From positions 5,898,029 through 5,962,028 of the forward strand of contig CM029121.1 in the NCBI GenBank assembly GCA_016859345.1: 64,000 bases of DNA, in the 5' to 3' direction. The position numbers were made by a program, and so were the translations under genes. How positions within the stretch are numbered: the first letter of the stretch is position 1; each line of letters begins with the position of its first letter. The stretch comes from Istiophorus platypterus. Lineage: Eukaryota; Chordata; Actinopteri; Istiophoriformes; Istiophoridae. Below the pieces are notes generated by a model, which worked only from the letters and a program-made list of their open reading frames with translations, made no database searches and had not been told where the DNA came from. Positions 51,410 through 62,579 of the stretch are shown here, piece by piece.

Positions 51410-54400
51410 GCATGTTCAGTGAATCTGAAGGAAGATGCATACTCTTCTGGTTGGGATCTTTTTCAACAATAATCTTTTTGGCTAAATATAAGGCATTCCT
51501 ACAGCACTAAGAACTTTTCATTAAGGGGGCGTTCACCTTGCTCCCTCTCACAGCAGTTTTTTTGTTGTTGTTTTTGACCACCACATTGTTAGCAAAGAAC
51601 CTGAGTCACATCCGCATTTGAAATTGTAAATGTATCACCTTGTGAGTGAAGAGAGAATTTATGAGAAGAATAAAGCTTCAGTATGAATAAAGTTAATTTA
51701 ATAGGTATCAGGCAAATGCCCAACTCACTCATTTTCCTCACAATATGATCACAGCTAGCAAATATTGTATAACTATTTCTTTTTTTTTAATGCCAGGATT
51801 ATGATTTAAGTGTTTTAAGTGATTTAAGTGATCATAGTCTCAGTACCTAAAGGGACACATATATACAAAAATACTGAGTATTTTTTGGGGTTCTACTGTG
51901 TAGGTGAAACAAATTCTATAAAGTTCTTTGTGCTTCTAGGGACAGCCAACTCAATTCCCAAATCTCTCCAGGCAAAAAGAATACCTGATGCTGTGTCTTG
52001 CCTGGAATATTAGATGACCCAAAACAAATTTCTATAGGTTTTCATTGTACGTAAGAAATCATAATACAGAGTTCCTGAGCATATGTCCCCAGGTCTGAAT
52101 GATAAAACTGTAATAATTCAATTTTATTATCATATTCAGATGGATTGCCATTTTTGTGAAGTATCAGTGAACATGACGAAAGACTATGTTGTGTGGCCTA
52201 CCTAAAACACTCCTGATCTGAGACCCCCTTCTAGGAATTTTCAACCGTAGCTCAAGTCAAGAGCCCTCTGACGCCATCCTCAAAGTGTTCACGGATACAC
52301 CCCTGGGACAGTGTGGAGGCATTGAATGGCTTTGAGTGAAGAGTTTGACCCTGGCACTAGTTGAAACTCACGCAAAGGTCACTCTTTAATACACTGCTGA
52401 CCATCTGGAGACCACCTGGTGTTGTTTCAGTTTTTTTGTAAATAAATTGATTTCTGTTTGGGTAAGTTGTCCTAGTTTAGTGTCGGGGTATTGAGGCATC
52501 CAAATATGCCATTTATTTGTTACAGAATGGACTGCAGTGATTGCTGATGGAAAGCCACAGAAAGTGGCTTTGGGAGTCAGACTCTTATCTTTGTCTAGTA
52601 GAAGGCCAACTAAAAACACATAGGGATTTCTCTTGTTAATATTTGATTAAATCTAAAGAGCTGGATGTCTGGATGGGGACATGCTTGGGGTTTCTTAAGT
52701 GTCTCCCAGCACTGGAGCTGGAGCCGGAACTGAAAGTGGCGCTCGGGGGGTGGGGCGTGTCCATGAAGCACTGAAATGATAGCTGAATCATCTCAGAAAA
52801 GAACAGTCTAAATATTGACAGCAACAAGACGACAAGATGATAGTTAAGAGAATGCAGGGTGATTGAATTGACAATGCAAAAGAAGAGGGCATGTAGAAGT
52901 AGTCTGTCTTTGTTAGAATTACACGAAAATGATCTGATTAATACAGCGTCACAGACAACTGACAAAATAAAGGATTGCTTGACTGATTCACTGGTCATCT
53001 GTAACCCACATGGATTTAACTGGGACACTTTAACAGAAGATCCAACCAATTATTTCCAACTCAAGTGTATGGTGTATGGAGTCTACACCACAAGTGTAAT
53101 GATAACGACAATGGAAAAAAATATCATTGGGATCACTTTCGGATTCAGATCTTATTCTTCTTATTCATATTCGTATAAATAAGAGTCATGATAAATAAAG
53201 GCTAAAACAGGTGCTTTATCAATGTTGTATCTGCTGTTTTTGACTACTTTGATGTAAAATACTTGATTATATAGGAAACACTTAGGCAGTCAACTCTAAT
53301 CGCTCAGTCTTTGCTATTGTAGTTTAAAATAATATCAGGCTGCAAAAATTACAGTGTGGTATTCTCCACACTTCTCTCGTCTTTGAAGCATTGCGTGAAC
53401 CCTTCTGGTTTTTATTTTTCTCTCTCTGTGCAGTGTAGAGAGGTAACAGGTCATCAGTAGCCATTTTGGTGCTCTGACACTGCTGGAGCAGACAGCACAT
53501 GCTTGGTGATACTGTATATAGAACGTTGTCATTCATCAGTGTGGATGTTCACATGGCTATCGTCATAGTTATCGTTCTTGGTGTGGATGGCCCTTTAGAC
53601 TTGTTAAAGCTTCAGTTATACTGTATACTTTGCTATAAATTGAACTTTTAAGACAAGACAGTATTTTGAAAAGGCAAGAATTTAATATACTTATACAGTA
53701 TTTTACATGCTCATATTCACAAAACATGTCAAGTGGTAGTTCTAGCCGCATGTCTAGCCAGTGTCCCATGGGCTAGTCTGTTTTTGGTTTGAGCCATTTG
53801 TACATACTGAATCCCTAACAAATGAGATGTGCTGAGATTTTCTTCATCACCCAGTGACCATTTGTGATAGTCTCATACTTAACAGTGGGGTCAAGACTCC
53901 CAATCGAAAATTATCTTGTCTGTTCCTCAGCGGGAGTTGCTCTGAGAACCTAGATCAATGGTAACTGGGGCCCCTTTTAAGTCAAGTTAAAAACCTTTTG
54001 TGAACAATTCTCTTGTTTGTGCACGTGGTCCCTGGGGTTTGTAGGTGTGTTGAGTATAGTTTTCCAAGAATCTGACCCAGTCATTCTCGGTGAGATTATT
54101 TATTAAGATGGATGTTTAAAACCAACTGTGCGAAGTGAAGAATTTTAGGATGCAGATATGTTAAAATACAGTGTTCACCTGAAATTTCCTGTAGTTGTTT
54201 TGACCACTATTTGCATGTAATTTGTCGAATTCAAATGACCTTTAGTACCGATGCAGGATTTTTCATTTATTTCTGTAAATTCTGGTAGTCCATTTTAGCA
54301 TTTGAGAGAAAGGAAAAGTGGAGGTAAAAAGAAAGACAAGTAAGAGATAAAGCTATTAGTTTGAATCTGTGTATAATCCATACCAATGAATTTGTGTTTT

Positions 54401-57400
54401 TGTGCGATTTACAGAAATCGTTGTATGTAGGCAGGAATATTTGTAAAGTCAGTCAACTGTCCAAGACATGAAATGTCACTCACGGGTTGGATGTATTTGA
54501 CTTTGACATTCAGTGGGCAGTGCAAATAAGCAAACCTCTAAATCCCTGAGCACTCAGTAAAAAATCCAGCCTCTGTATAACGACACTGGTTGCTACAATT
54601 GATGTTGCTCATGCAGAACTTTGGAAGATCTGGTTTTGCTCTTGATTACAACTAATGTTATTGTCCAAATAAAGTTAACAGCCACATTTCAGCTAAAAGG
54701 CAGTTATCATTAGGCTCACACATGGGTCCAGTGTTTCTCTAAAACTGACATCTACAAAACAAAACAATACATAAACACCAGCCTAAGATGTTTTTAGCTA
54801 TGCTAGCAGCATGGCTATACTGATGGCAATGTCAGTCAGTTGGCTCACCACTTTGGTTCAGACTAAAATCTCAACAATTATACAATGGATTGCTGTGAAA
54901 TTTTGTACGACAGCCATGGTGCCTAATCCCTCTGACTTTTGTGATTCCTTACTTTTCCCCTAGTGTCACCTTTAAGTTGACAGTTGCCTTTTTTTTTGTT
55001 AATTCTTGACCACTGGATGGATGGATTTCCATGAGATTTGGTACAATGGTAGGGCTAATAAGTAAATGTTAGCATGCTAGCAAAGTAAACAAAGATATGA
55101 AAGATAGTGGGCAGGATAGTTCTAGCATTTAGCTACAAGCACCACTGTGCTTGAATACAGCCTCACAGATCCACTAGTATGGCTGGAGACTCTTACTCTT
55201 TCTAATAGATGAGAAGGAAAGAGTGAGTATCCATGTTACCATTATGTTATCAAAATTATCAATAATTAAATATTTCAGTCAGATTAGCCATAATGAAAAG
55301 ACTACATTTTTCCATAGCATAAGTCTTTTTCATAATTTGATGCCATGACAGCAATCAAGTCTGGCCTGGTCCATTGTAAAAGAAATTGTTAGGAGAAAAA
55401 AAAAAACATGATAAATATGGGTTGTGGTTACAGATAACCAACAAAATTGTTATTTGTTTTTTAAGATAATATCTTCATCCTGTTGGAAAACATCCGTATA
55501 TTGAAAACTTTTTGATCCATAGGGGATCTTTGTCAGGTCAAACCATGTTCATTTGCCCATCAAAGATTTTTGTGTACTGGCTTTACTTCAACTCAGAGTG
55601 ATCATATGGATCGGACAGAGGTATATGTAGACTGCATACACTATACACAGTGTTTATAGAGTTCTGGCACATGCACAACAGTGGATGCTTTGTAAAGAAA
55701 ATAACTGATCAGTTAATCTCGTGCTCTTTTACTCCTGTGTTGTAGGCCTGTTTCTGCTAGCGCCTGTTGTCATGGCCCAGACACCAGTCAGCATGTGCAC
55801 GCCCTTGAAGACGCTCAATGACAGCCTCAGCCACAGGCGGCGGTACATGGTGAGACAATGATGGCATGTTTGTGAGAATGTCTCAGTCGGTGTGGAGGCA
55901 ACTGTACAGTCGCCCAATGGGGAAAGTCAGTGGTCCTAATCTATGGACCAGTTGTCTTGAATTCTGTCTCAGCCCTGTTTTTTGACCTCTTGTCATACTT
56001 TGCTACTTCCTGTTTCACCACACTTCCTATTCACCTGTTTTCCATTTTCAAACACTGGAAGTTCCCTTCTTACCTATGCGCCTGTTCATAATTTCACTCA
56101 TCTGCTACTTGTATTTATACCAGCCCTTCTTTTGCCAGATTGTTTACTAATGCCTCTGTCTGTGGTTCCCTTTATGCTGCTCATGCTGTGGACTCCTTTT
56201 CCTTCTCCCTAAAGCTTCCTACTCCTGCCAGTCCAGCTGGGGATTTTAAAGGTGTTGAAGAAAATGAACAGTATACTCCTGACCCTCAAAGATAGATGTT
56301 AGGTTTTTTTCAGCAAAAAAGTCAAATAGATAAACACTCTCAGTATCTTCAAGTGTGTTTGTGCTTGGTATATGATTTTGGTCTTGGTGCAGTTTGTGAT
56401 TTTTAGCCATTCCCAGAATTAATTTCGTCTGACCCTGGCAAACTAGACATTAATAGAGAACAACAATTAGAAGAATAGTGATAACAAAAAGAGACTCTTG
56501 AAACTAAGGGAAACATACCTTTTTCTACCAATTGAATTTAAAGGTGGACTCCATAGTTTAGCACTGCACCTCCATAAAATTAGGACACTGTGGGGAGACA
56601 AATATTCAGAAAGAATGGTCAAAATCAAAGCAGCAAAGGCTGAGATATTCTGTCTTGTTCCTAATTTGCAACAAGCCAACTTCTTGGCTTTTCCCAACTT
56701 AATCTTTAAAGCTCAAGTTAAGTTAAGATAAGTTAAGAAAACCCTGATAACATCCCATTGACATTATTTGGTTATTTTATCAAACTCGGCAAAGACTAAT
56801 AATCCCTATGACAAATAACTCATTATAATGTGTAAAATCTTTTTTTTATGAATAATATTTTATTTAGTTTAATTTAATTAATAATAATAATTTAATACAG
56901 CCAAGAAATTGAATTAAAAAAAATAACATACAAACAAATACATAAAAAACAAATTGAAAATAAGTTAATTTATTTATTAACTTATCACTGAAATTTCAAT
57001 AAAAAAGGATCAGATATTCAGTTGAGTGCCCCTTAAAATAGTCATGTTAAATCAGGGCACAGATAATATGGATTAGCATCTTCCCTCTATTCATTGTTCA
57101 AATTATCTTGGGTAATGCTGATTAGATTTTAAAGTAATGTAATGAAATGGTATTTAAAAAAATTTACTTTACTTTGCCTTACTAATTTGTGACAGATCTT
57201 AACTGTAGAGCAAGAGAAAGATTAACTTCTTTGTCTTTAATGTAATGTTGTGTGCAGTAAGCTATGTTGCTAACAGACAAATGTTGTTTCAGCACTACAA
57301 CAATATTTTTGTTGTCTTATTAGTCCACGGTGCACAACCACATATGAACGAGCACTATTACTAATCGAGTTCTGACAAAACAAAGGTAATTATTTATTTC

Positions 57401-60400
57401 TTCACCAAATGGCTCACACTGGGACTTCATCATTAGTAGAAGCTGGTATGTTAATGGCTGCCTTCTGTCTTGCTGAGCAGCTTGGATTTGTGTGATTTTA
57501 AAAGAATTCGTTACAGTACGCCAGGTATGATGATAAATTTCACAACTTTTTTCTCAAACACACAAAAAAACACAAAAGCAGTTATTGCTTTTTAGGGCTT
57601 CAGAGAAAGCATTTGATGTATGAAATGCATATGCTAATCTGTCTCTCCCCTTTTTTTCTTTGTGTTACAGAAGCACAACTTCCCCATAAACTACACCATC
57701 AGGGTTCATCAATGGGAAGTCTTTAAACTGTCAAACATCAGCAGAATGGTAAAATTCAAACACTCTCTCAGATCTGTTTGAGTAAAGATTGATTTATAAA
57801 GTCTCCCTTTTCCGTCAGAGGACATCGTAGAGGAGTTTCCTCAGGTGGTGCATTTCATATGCACTACTAATCTCACTAGGCCAGACTGTGATTTTATTCC
57901 ACAAGTTAAAGGTCTGGCTACATCAGGCCGATACATCTCCAACTGTACTTCACCTTCAATAAACACTGTGTTTACAGCAAGGTGCTGAATGGGGATGTGT
58001 GTGCAGGCTGATAAATATTAAAATATAGTAATCATCTTTTGCTTCTTGAAATTTTTTTTTCTCTCCTCTCTTCCCCTCTCATCTACTCTCATCAACCCAT
58101 CAGAAATCACAGTTAGAGGGGCTGGATGAGCTGGTTCTCCAGTGGCTGTGGTTCCAGGTCAACCAAGGCATCTTAAAAAAGGTACAAAAGAAATAGTTTT
58201 ATACTTCCGAGTTTGGGACCACTTTAAAAAACCAACTACTAAGGCAGTGCCGTCCTGTCCGTTCTACATTCTAACTATAATTTGACATGCTAAAGGATAC
58301 AAGGTGCTGGACTAATGGTGAAAAGCAGCAGCAAGTGTTATGTGTTCCCTGTTGGTTTTTAAACAGTTTTTACCTTTTTTACCATCACTAATAATGTTAC
58401 AAGTGTTAAATTTGCATTTGGTAGCTGTTCCAGTAAACTCTCTACATGCGTTCATAAGAGATGTTGATGCAAATGAAGGAGGCCATCATTATTCTGGGAA
58501 ACCAAAACAACCCTATTAGAAAGGTGGCAGAAACACAGATTATTCTTTAAGGATGTGATTTTGGGGGGAACTCAGGCAAAATTGGCCCCACTCCAATTCA
58601 CTTATAGGCAGGAGTGTTGAGGATGCCACATACACCCTGTTAACATGGTCCAGGGTGATCTAGATGGTGGAAATAATTTGGTATGGCTGCTTTGTACCAA
58701 CCTCTCAAGCACTTTTAACTATATCCAACCTCTCATTTTAGCAGATACACTTACAAGCATCTACAGCATTGACAGTGACCTAATAAGTCGGCTGGCCGAC
58801 TTTTTAACTGATAGATCTGAGAAAGTGAGAATCAGTGGCGCCTTATCTAATGTCCTTTTTAATCTTCCCCTGACTCCCCCCAGGGGTGTGTCCTCTCATC
58901 ATTTTGATTGATTTTATACACTGTTTCATTATGATGTTAAACACATCATTAAGTTCAGCTCAATCACAACAACACTGATATAAGGTCCAGTGGTGGATGA
59001 TTTTAGTGATTGGTGTAATCACTCCCTCTTAGACATTAACATGTCTGAAAAAGATAATGAATCCAGCAGAAAGCCTCCACCTTTTCCTCCTGCTCTTAAT
59101 CATGGCCAAGCTGTTGGATTTGTACAACAGTAAAAGTATCTGGGACAATAATGGACAACAAATTATCATTTTACTGTAACATTGATGCTGTCCGTGGAAA
59201 GGCCAACCAGCATATGTACTTCTGTCGTAAGCTCAGAAATTTAATGTTGACACCTCTTTTATGAAAATGTTTTATTCTTATTTTAATGAATCTTTTTTAA
59301 GACTTTCTATCCAGGAACAGGTTGGAGGGCATTTTAAGAAGGTGTGGTAGAATTGTTGGCAATAATCCGGAGAAACTCTCCCTACTATAAAGAGTCAGAG
59401 CAACAAAGAAGGCCCAGTTAGTTCGGGCTGACTGTAGCCACCCCCTGTTCAATGACTACAAGCTGCTTCCATCTGGTCACAGATGTGTTCTGCCTAGCTA
59501 CAGGGATATGAGGGAAATTGTGCTGGAAATTCTGTAATTTGTTTTAGTGTAGGGTGGTGTTGGTTGATAACTGTAAATAGTATATTTATTCAGTGAAGGC
59601 TGTGCGACAAATTGCCCCTCTTCGCTTATAGAGATTACCTTGACGCCCACCTAGACCTTATTTTAGAGCAGTCAATACTCAGTTTTAAGTATCTAATACA
59701 TGAAAGAAAAAAAAAATTAGCTTCTTTACAAAAGGTGACAAACATACATTTTTCTTTAATTGTGTGTCATTGTTCTGAGTAACACAAAGCATTTGTTGAG
59801 AACTGCTATAAAAAGTTTATTTAAGTTGACTGAGGATCATAAAGTGCTCACAGCTGACGGATGTCTGTTGTGCAGGCATTCACAGTACAGCACAAATCAA
59901 AGTCTGTTCACATACAATGAGGTTTCTAGTGAAGTCAAAAGACAGTATGGCTCTGTGGTTCACTTTATTTTAAGACACACCAGTATTTATTCATGTAAAA
60001 GTATTCATACTTTCAATACACTGGATTTATGTATTTCAATTTATTAATGCATATACAGTGGAATGAAAACGTTTGGGTGCACTGGTCTGTTGCTGTGAAT
60101 ATTTCAGTGAGTAGAAGATGAACTGGTCTCCAAAGGGCATAAAGATAAAGGTGAAATATTTTTCAACATTTTAAGCAAAATTAGTGTATAGTTTTAGTTT
60201 TGTCAATTTTATGGTGATAGAAAGAAGATAAGAACCATAAAAAGATTTGAGTACCCCCAGAGATTTGAACTCTCAGATAACTTTTACAAATGTCTCAGAC
60301 CCTAATTAGTTTGTCATGGCTATGGCTTGTTCATGACCATGGTTAGGAAAGGCCACGTGACGAAATTTCAAAGCTCCTCAAACCTTGTCTGGACAATCAG

Positions 60401-62579
60401 CAGCTCTTCTAAGCAGCTACTTAGCTCTCTGAATATTAAGATATTTGATGCCAAGAAGACCAAGAAAACTTTCAGAGAGAACTACATGTAGGATAACTAC
60501 AAAGTCAAACTGAAACCACTGGTTGACAGCTGAAGAACTTCAGGAAGATTAAACAGAGTCTGAAGTGATGGTTCACTGTTCTACTGTGCAGCGACACCTG
60601 CACAAATATTCATCAGAAAAAAAACATTGCCTGCATCCTCACCACAAAGGTCAGTGTCAGAAGTTTGCAAATGAACATCTAAACAATCCTGATGCTTTTT
60701 AGAAACAACTTGTAGATTGAAAAAATTTAAATAGAACTTTTGAGCTGAAATGAGCAAAGATATGTTTGGAGAAAAAGGGTGCAGAATTAATTTAAGAAGA
60801 AAAAACACGTCTCCAACTGTTAAGCACTGGGGTGGATTGATCATACTTTGGCCTTGTATTGCAGGTGGTGGCACAGGCAACATTTCAATGGTAGATGGAA
60901 GAATGGATCCAATTAAATACCAGAAAATTCTGTGAATAAAGTGTCTATAATAAAGCTGAAGATGAAAAGAGGCTTGATTCTACAACAGGATAATGATACT
61001 TAAACACCCAAAATCCACATGGACGACCTCAAGAGACACAAGCTGAAGGTTTTTACCAAGGCCTTCACAGTCCCTAGACCTAAACATCATTAAAGATCTT
61101 TGGTTAGACCTCAGTGTACAGCAGTGTATACAAGATGGCCCAAGACTCTCACAGAACCAGAAGCCTTTTGTAAGGAAAATGCAAAAATCCAAACAGACCA
61201 TTCAGAGTGCCCAAACTTTTTCTTTTTTTGTTCTTTTGAAACAGTAAAAGATGTAAATAAAATAGCCTCTGTTGAAATATTAAATAAATGTCATCGTAAT
61301 GCCTTTTTGAAATCAGGTCATCTTTTATTCGGTTATTCATTGTAACAGAAATCTTGACCAGGGGTGGTCAAACTTTTTCATGTCACTGTAGGAGGAAAAA
61401 TGTAAACAACCAACTGTTTAAACACAAGTGTCTTCACAGCCAATGATGAAAAGTTGGGGCTTTTTCGTAATTAAAAAGCTTCTCGGGTGAGTCCTGTTTA
61501 CAAAGGAGTGAGAATCTGGTGGTGTTGTGGTTGATCATTTCAGGAGAGCCTTTAGTTGACCGTGGGAAATTTACACGGTCAACAGTAACTCTACTAGGAC
61601 GTCAGAGTCCTGACTGTGGAAAATTAATGACCTCTGTCAATCAGTGAAAATAATTTTGAAATTGAATGTTATTCATTGACTGATTAAGGGAAAGACACAC
61701 ACTGTATGTTGACCAGTGACTGGTTAATTTTTAAGCCAAATCACAGGAGCTTAAAGAAGTGACACACCACTCACACCTACACCCACCTTTTGCCTTCAGG
61801 TAAAACTAAGATAGCATGTGCCCCTCACTTGAGCTGCCAAAAAAGCCAGTGAGGTATCCCCCTGCAGCTCTGTCTCCCTGTTATCCTGTCCATTAAGTAG
61901 GCAATGACTGAAAATGTGTTGTGTAAAATATTAACTCCTATAAACCACACCTACCTAACCTACTACTGACTGGTATTCAGAGCTCAGTTAATCGCACAGT
62001 TAATCACAATCTCCTGCAACACACCAGTCCATCTGTTGGCAGTAATGTGCTTAGAGGCTGGTTTGCTGACAACCAACTTCATCAAATGTTAAGTGGCTTT
62101 AGTTACTAGGCCTCTTCTACCTTTAATTGAATTTCCAGTTCATCAATTTGTCATAGCATTAGTAATCGATTCAAGTTTCTCACAACTAAACTCTTACACT
62201 GAGCAAAACCTGTTTTTTTTTTTTTTTAGGTTTTGATTAGAGACATTTCTGACACCTGCTTAAAACCCAAAAATAGGGACAAAAATGACTGAAATTCAAT
62301 TTCATTTGATCAATCCAAGTTTTTCAAAAAGATATTTTTGTTAATTTTGTTGATTTTAGGACTTTACATAGTCAGTCGTCAGAATGGAGATGTTTTTTCT
62401 GCTGTCCTCGAGCTTCTCACCACATCTTAAATCTTGTTGTAACGTAACCTAAAAAAGAATTTAAATTTCAGATCATCCGGGTTATGCCAGAGAGACATCC
62501 TTCACGTCCATACACTGCTGAGTTGGAAAGACGCTTCAGGGATGCTGAGGGAGTCTTTGTGCAGTCACATCCCACTGAG
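44651..62579 (+). CDS. il34: interleukin-34 gene, 5' coding part (incomplete at right edge)
   Basis: Secreted cytokine; in vertebrates IL-34 binds the CSF1 receptor and supports macrophage, microglia and osteoclast-lineage cells. Joined exons 44651-44696 (or the duplicate 44848-44893), 55746-55849, 57671-57748, 58104-58181 and 62472-62579 keep one frame (phase 1 after exon 1, phase 0 after the others) and give about 138 residues. Residues 1-26 form a signal peptide with likely cleavage after VVMA. Cys33 sits where mammalian IL-34 has its first conserved Cys. The stretch YMKHNFPINYTI matches the mammalian core YMKHYFPINYKI, and SNISRM matches ANVTRL including the N-glycosylation sequon. Further sequons are NDS (40-42) and NYT (57-59). 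The family is usually over 200 residues, so the C-terminal cysteine-rich exons lie past base 64000. Identity rests on remembered family sequence, not a search. Confidence 0.93.
44848..44893 (+). CDS. il34: il34 signal-peptide exon, copy B (tandem duplicate)
   Basis: Lies 197 bp downstream of copy A and encodes MFKLSTSFFLLGGLF plus a phase-1 base before the donor G|GTAAGT. Spliced to exon 2 it gives an uninterrupted hydrophobic leader with a basic residue at position 3, a more canonical signal peptide than copy A. Start context is A at -3 but T at +4. The 46 coding bases differ from copy A at 11 sites, 6 of them synonymous, with no frameshift or stop. Confidence 0.72.
45955..46075 (+). repeat. 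teleost interspersed repeat tail
   Basis: The string ggcaaatttatttatatagc followed by acacaaggcgatcctaagtgcttta is a divergent copy of a very common teleost repeat end (aaatttatttatatagcaca... caaagtgcttta). Family name and exact borders are uncertain. Confidence 0.65.
46648..46702. repeat. 17-bp perfect inverted repeat
   Basis: Arm caatacaagtgaggggg at 46648-46664 is matched exactly by its reverse complement at 46686-46702, with a 21-nt spacer. The stem is G-rich on one strand. It lies in il34 intron 1. Function unknown. Confidence 0.9.
50000..50054 (+). repeat. 55-bp direct repeat, copy 1
   Basis: Contains attgacagcaacaagacgac and ends gagaatgcagggt. It matches 52806-52860 with three substitutions in 55 bases and sharp ends on both sides. 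The family is not recognised. Confidence 0.9.
50130..50300 (+). repeat. percomorph interspersed repeat copy
   Basis: Contains attcatggtccccaggggat and, further on, aaatatctcaacaaaaattggatgg, which match a repeat very common in perch-like fish genomes. It shares the family with copies at 3.6, 35.2, 43.9 and 54.9 kb. Confidence 0.6.
51327..51409. repeat. (TA)n microsatellite
   Basis: Almost uninterrupted TA dinucleotides of about 80 bp with a single C near 51380. The Ile-Tyr ORFs through it are artefacts. Confidence 0.97.
52806..52860 (+). repeat. 55-bp direct repeat, copy 2
   Basis: Same orientation as the copy 2.8 kb upstream at 50000-50054, about 95 percent identical by hand count. Flanking sequence is unrelated, so this is an inserted or duplicated unit and not the edge of a longer duplication. 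Confidence 0.9.
54870..55190 (+). repeat. percomorph interspersed repeat copy
   Basis: Shows the family's order of motifs: ggattgctgtgaaattttgt, a ccctctgacttttgtgattcc box, ggatggatttccatgagatt, then gttagcatgctag and cagcctcacagat. This is the best preserved of the five copies here. Confidence 0.65.
55746..55849 (+). CDS. il34: il34 exon 2 (end of leader, start of mature cytokine)
   Basis: 104 bp between acceptor tgttgtag and donor ATG|GTGAG. Two bases complete the split Gly codon, then 34 codons run from LFLLAPVVMAQ to HRRRYM. It holds the predicted signal cleavage site (VVMA|Q), the conserved Cys of SMCTPL and the sequon NDS. An in-frame ATG at 55772 could serve as a start only by losing most of the leader, so the exon-1 starts are preferred. 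Confidence 0.92.
55985..56220 (+). repeat. possible teleost interspersed repeat
   Basis: The pyrimidine-rich run with acttcctgtttcacc, cacctgttttcc, ttgtatttatacc and ttttgccagattg resembles a frequent teleost repeat of the form cacctgt...tttgccagattgtct. Recognised by eye only; sits in il34 intron 2. Confidence 0.4.
57671..57748 (+). CDS. il34: il34 exon 3 (KHNFPINYTI core)
   Basis: 78 bp, 26 codons, phase 0 at both ends, between acceptor tgtgttacag and donor ATG|GTAAAA. This is the most diagnostic part of the gene. It carries the FPINY motif shared with mammalian IL-34 and ends in LSNISRM, aligning with the mammalian segment that holds an N-glycosylation sequon. Confidence 0.95.
58104..58181 (+). 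CDS. il34: il34 exon 4
   Basis: 78 bp, 26 codons, phase 0, between acceptor caacccatcag and donor AAG|GTACAA. It encodes an amphipathic helix-like segment beginning KSQLEGLDELVLQWLW. Trp-rich LQWLWFQV aligns with LRYLWVLV of the mammalian protein. Size and phase match the flanking exons. Confidence 0.92.
58630..59535 (+). mobile_element. degenerate LINE reverse-transcriptase fragment in il34 intron 4
   Basis: A 5'-truncated, frame-broken RT segment. The stretch at 58645-58911 encodes LSSTFNYIQPLILADTLTS and ADFLTDRSEKVRISG, matching the finger/palm start of fish LINE RTs (normally DFSSAFNTIQP...). Later frames carry a KYLGT motif (about 59136) and an LPSG-like end near 59465. Several stops make it inactive. 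It inserted in the sense orientation of il34. Clade is not certain (L2 or Rex-like). Confidence 0.8.
60056..61388 (+). mobile_element. Tc1/mariner-type element, full length but inactive
   Basis: 1333 bp flanked by TA on both sides. Terminal inverted repeats of about 34 bp are imperfect: left cagtggaatgaaaacgtttg, right end reading inward cagtgacatgaaaaagtttg. The internal sequence carries transposase pieces in shifting frames: KHWGGLIILWPCIAGGGTG (60816-60870), QQDND (about 60980) and RPSQSLDLNIIKDLWLDL near 61070, corresponding to DDE-domain landmarks of Tc1 transposases. Many stops and frameshifts make it dead. It lies in il34 intron 4 in sense orientation. Confidence 0.9.
61389..62471 (+). 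other. end of il34 intron 4
   Basis: Between the Tc1 element and exon 5; only a 10-bp inverted repeat (gttgaccgtg with cacggtcaac, near 61556-61582) was noticed. Confidence 0.6.
62472..62579 (+). CDS. il34: il34 exon 5 (last coding exon in the window)
   Basis: 108 bp, 36 codons, phase 0, between acceptor ttaaatttcag and donor GAG|GTAAGT. It encodes IIRVMPERHPSR and onward to FVQSHPTE; the ERHPSR stretch aligns with EGHPSW of mammalian IL-34. The next exon, carrying the region with the C-terminal cysteines, was looked for in 62580-64000 and not found. Confidence 0.92.

Larger units (their letters stand above)
45091..55745 (+). other. il34 intron 1, main part
   Basis: About 10.8 kb of AT-rich intron with no recognisable coding exon. 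It holds separately listed repeats: a teleost tail repeat near 46.0 kb, a hairpin at 46.65 kb, percomorph repeat copies at 50.1 and 54.9 kb, a (TA)n tract at 51.3 kb and a 55-bp direct-repeat pair at 50.0 and 52.8 kb. The remaining stretches show nothing I can assign. Confidence 0.75.

Noticed and set aside
52636..53182. Overlapping 137-codon minus and 107-codon plus ORFs
   Set aside because: Open on both strands over the same bases, no recognised motif, located in an il34 intron next to a direct repeat; no sign which, if either, is coding.
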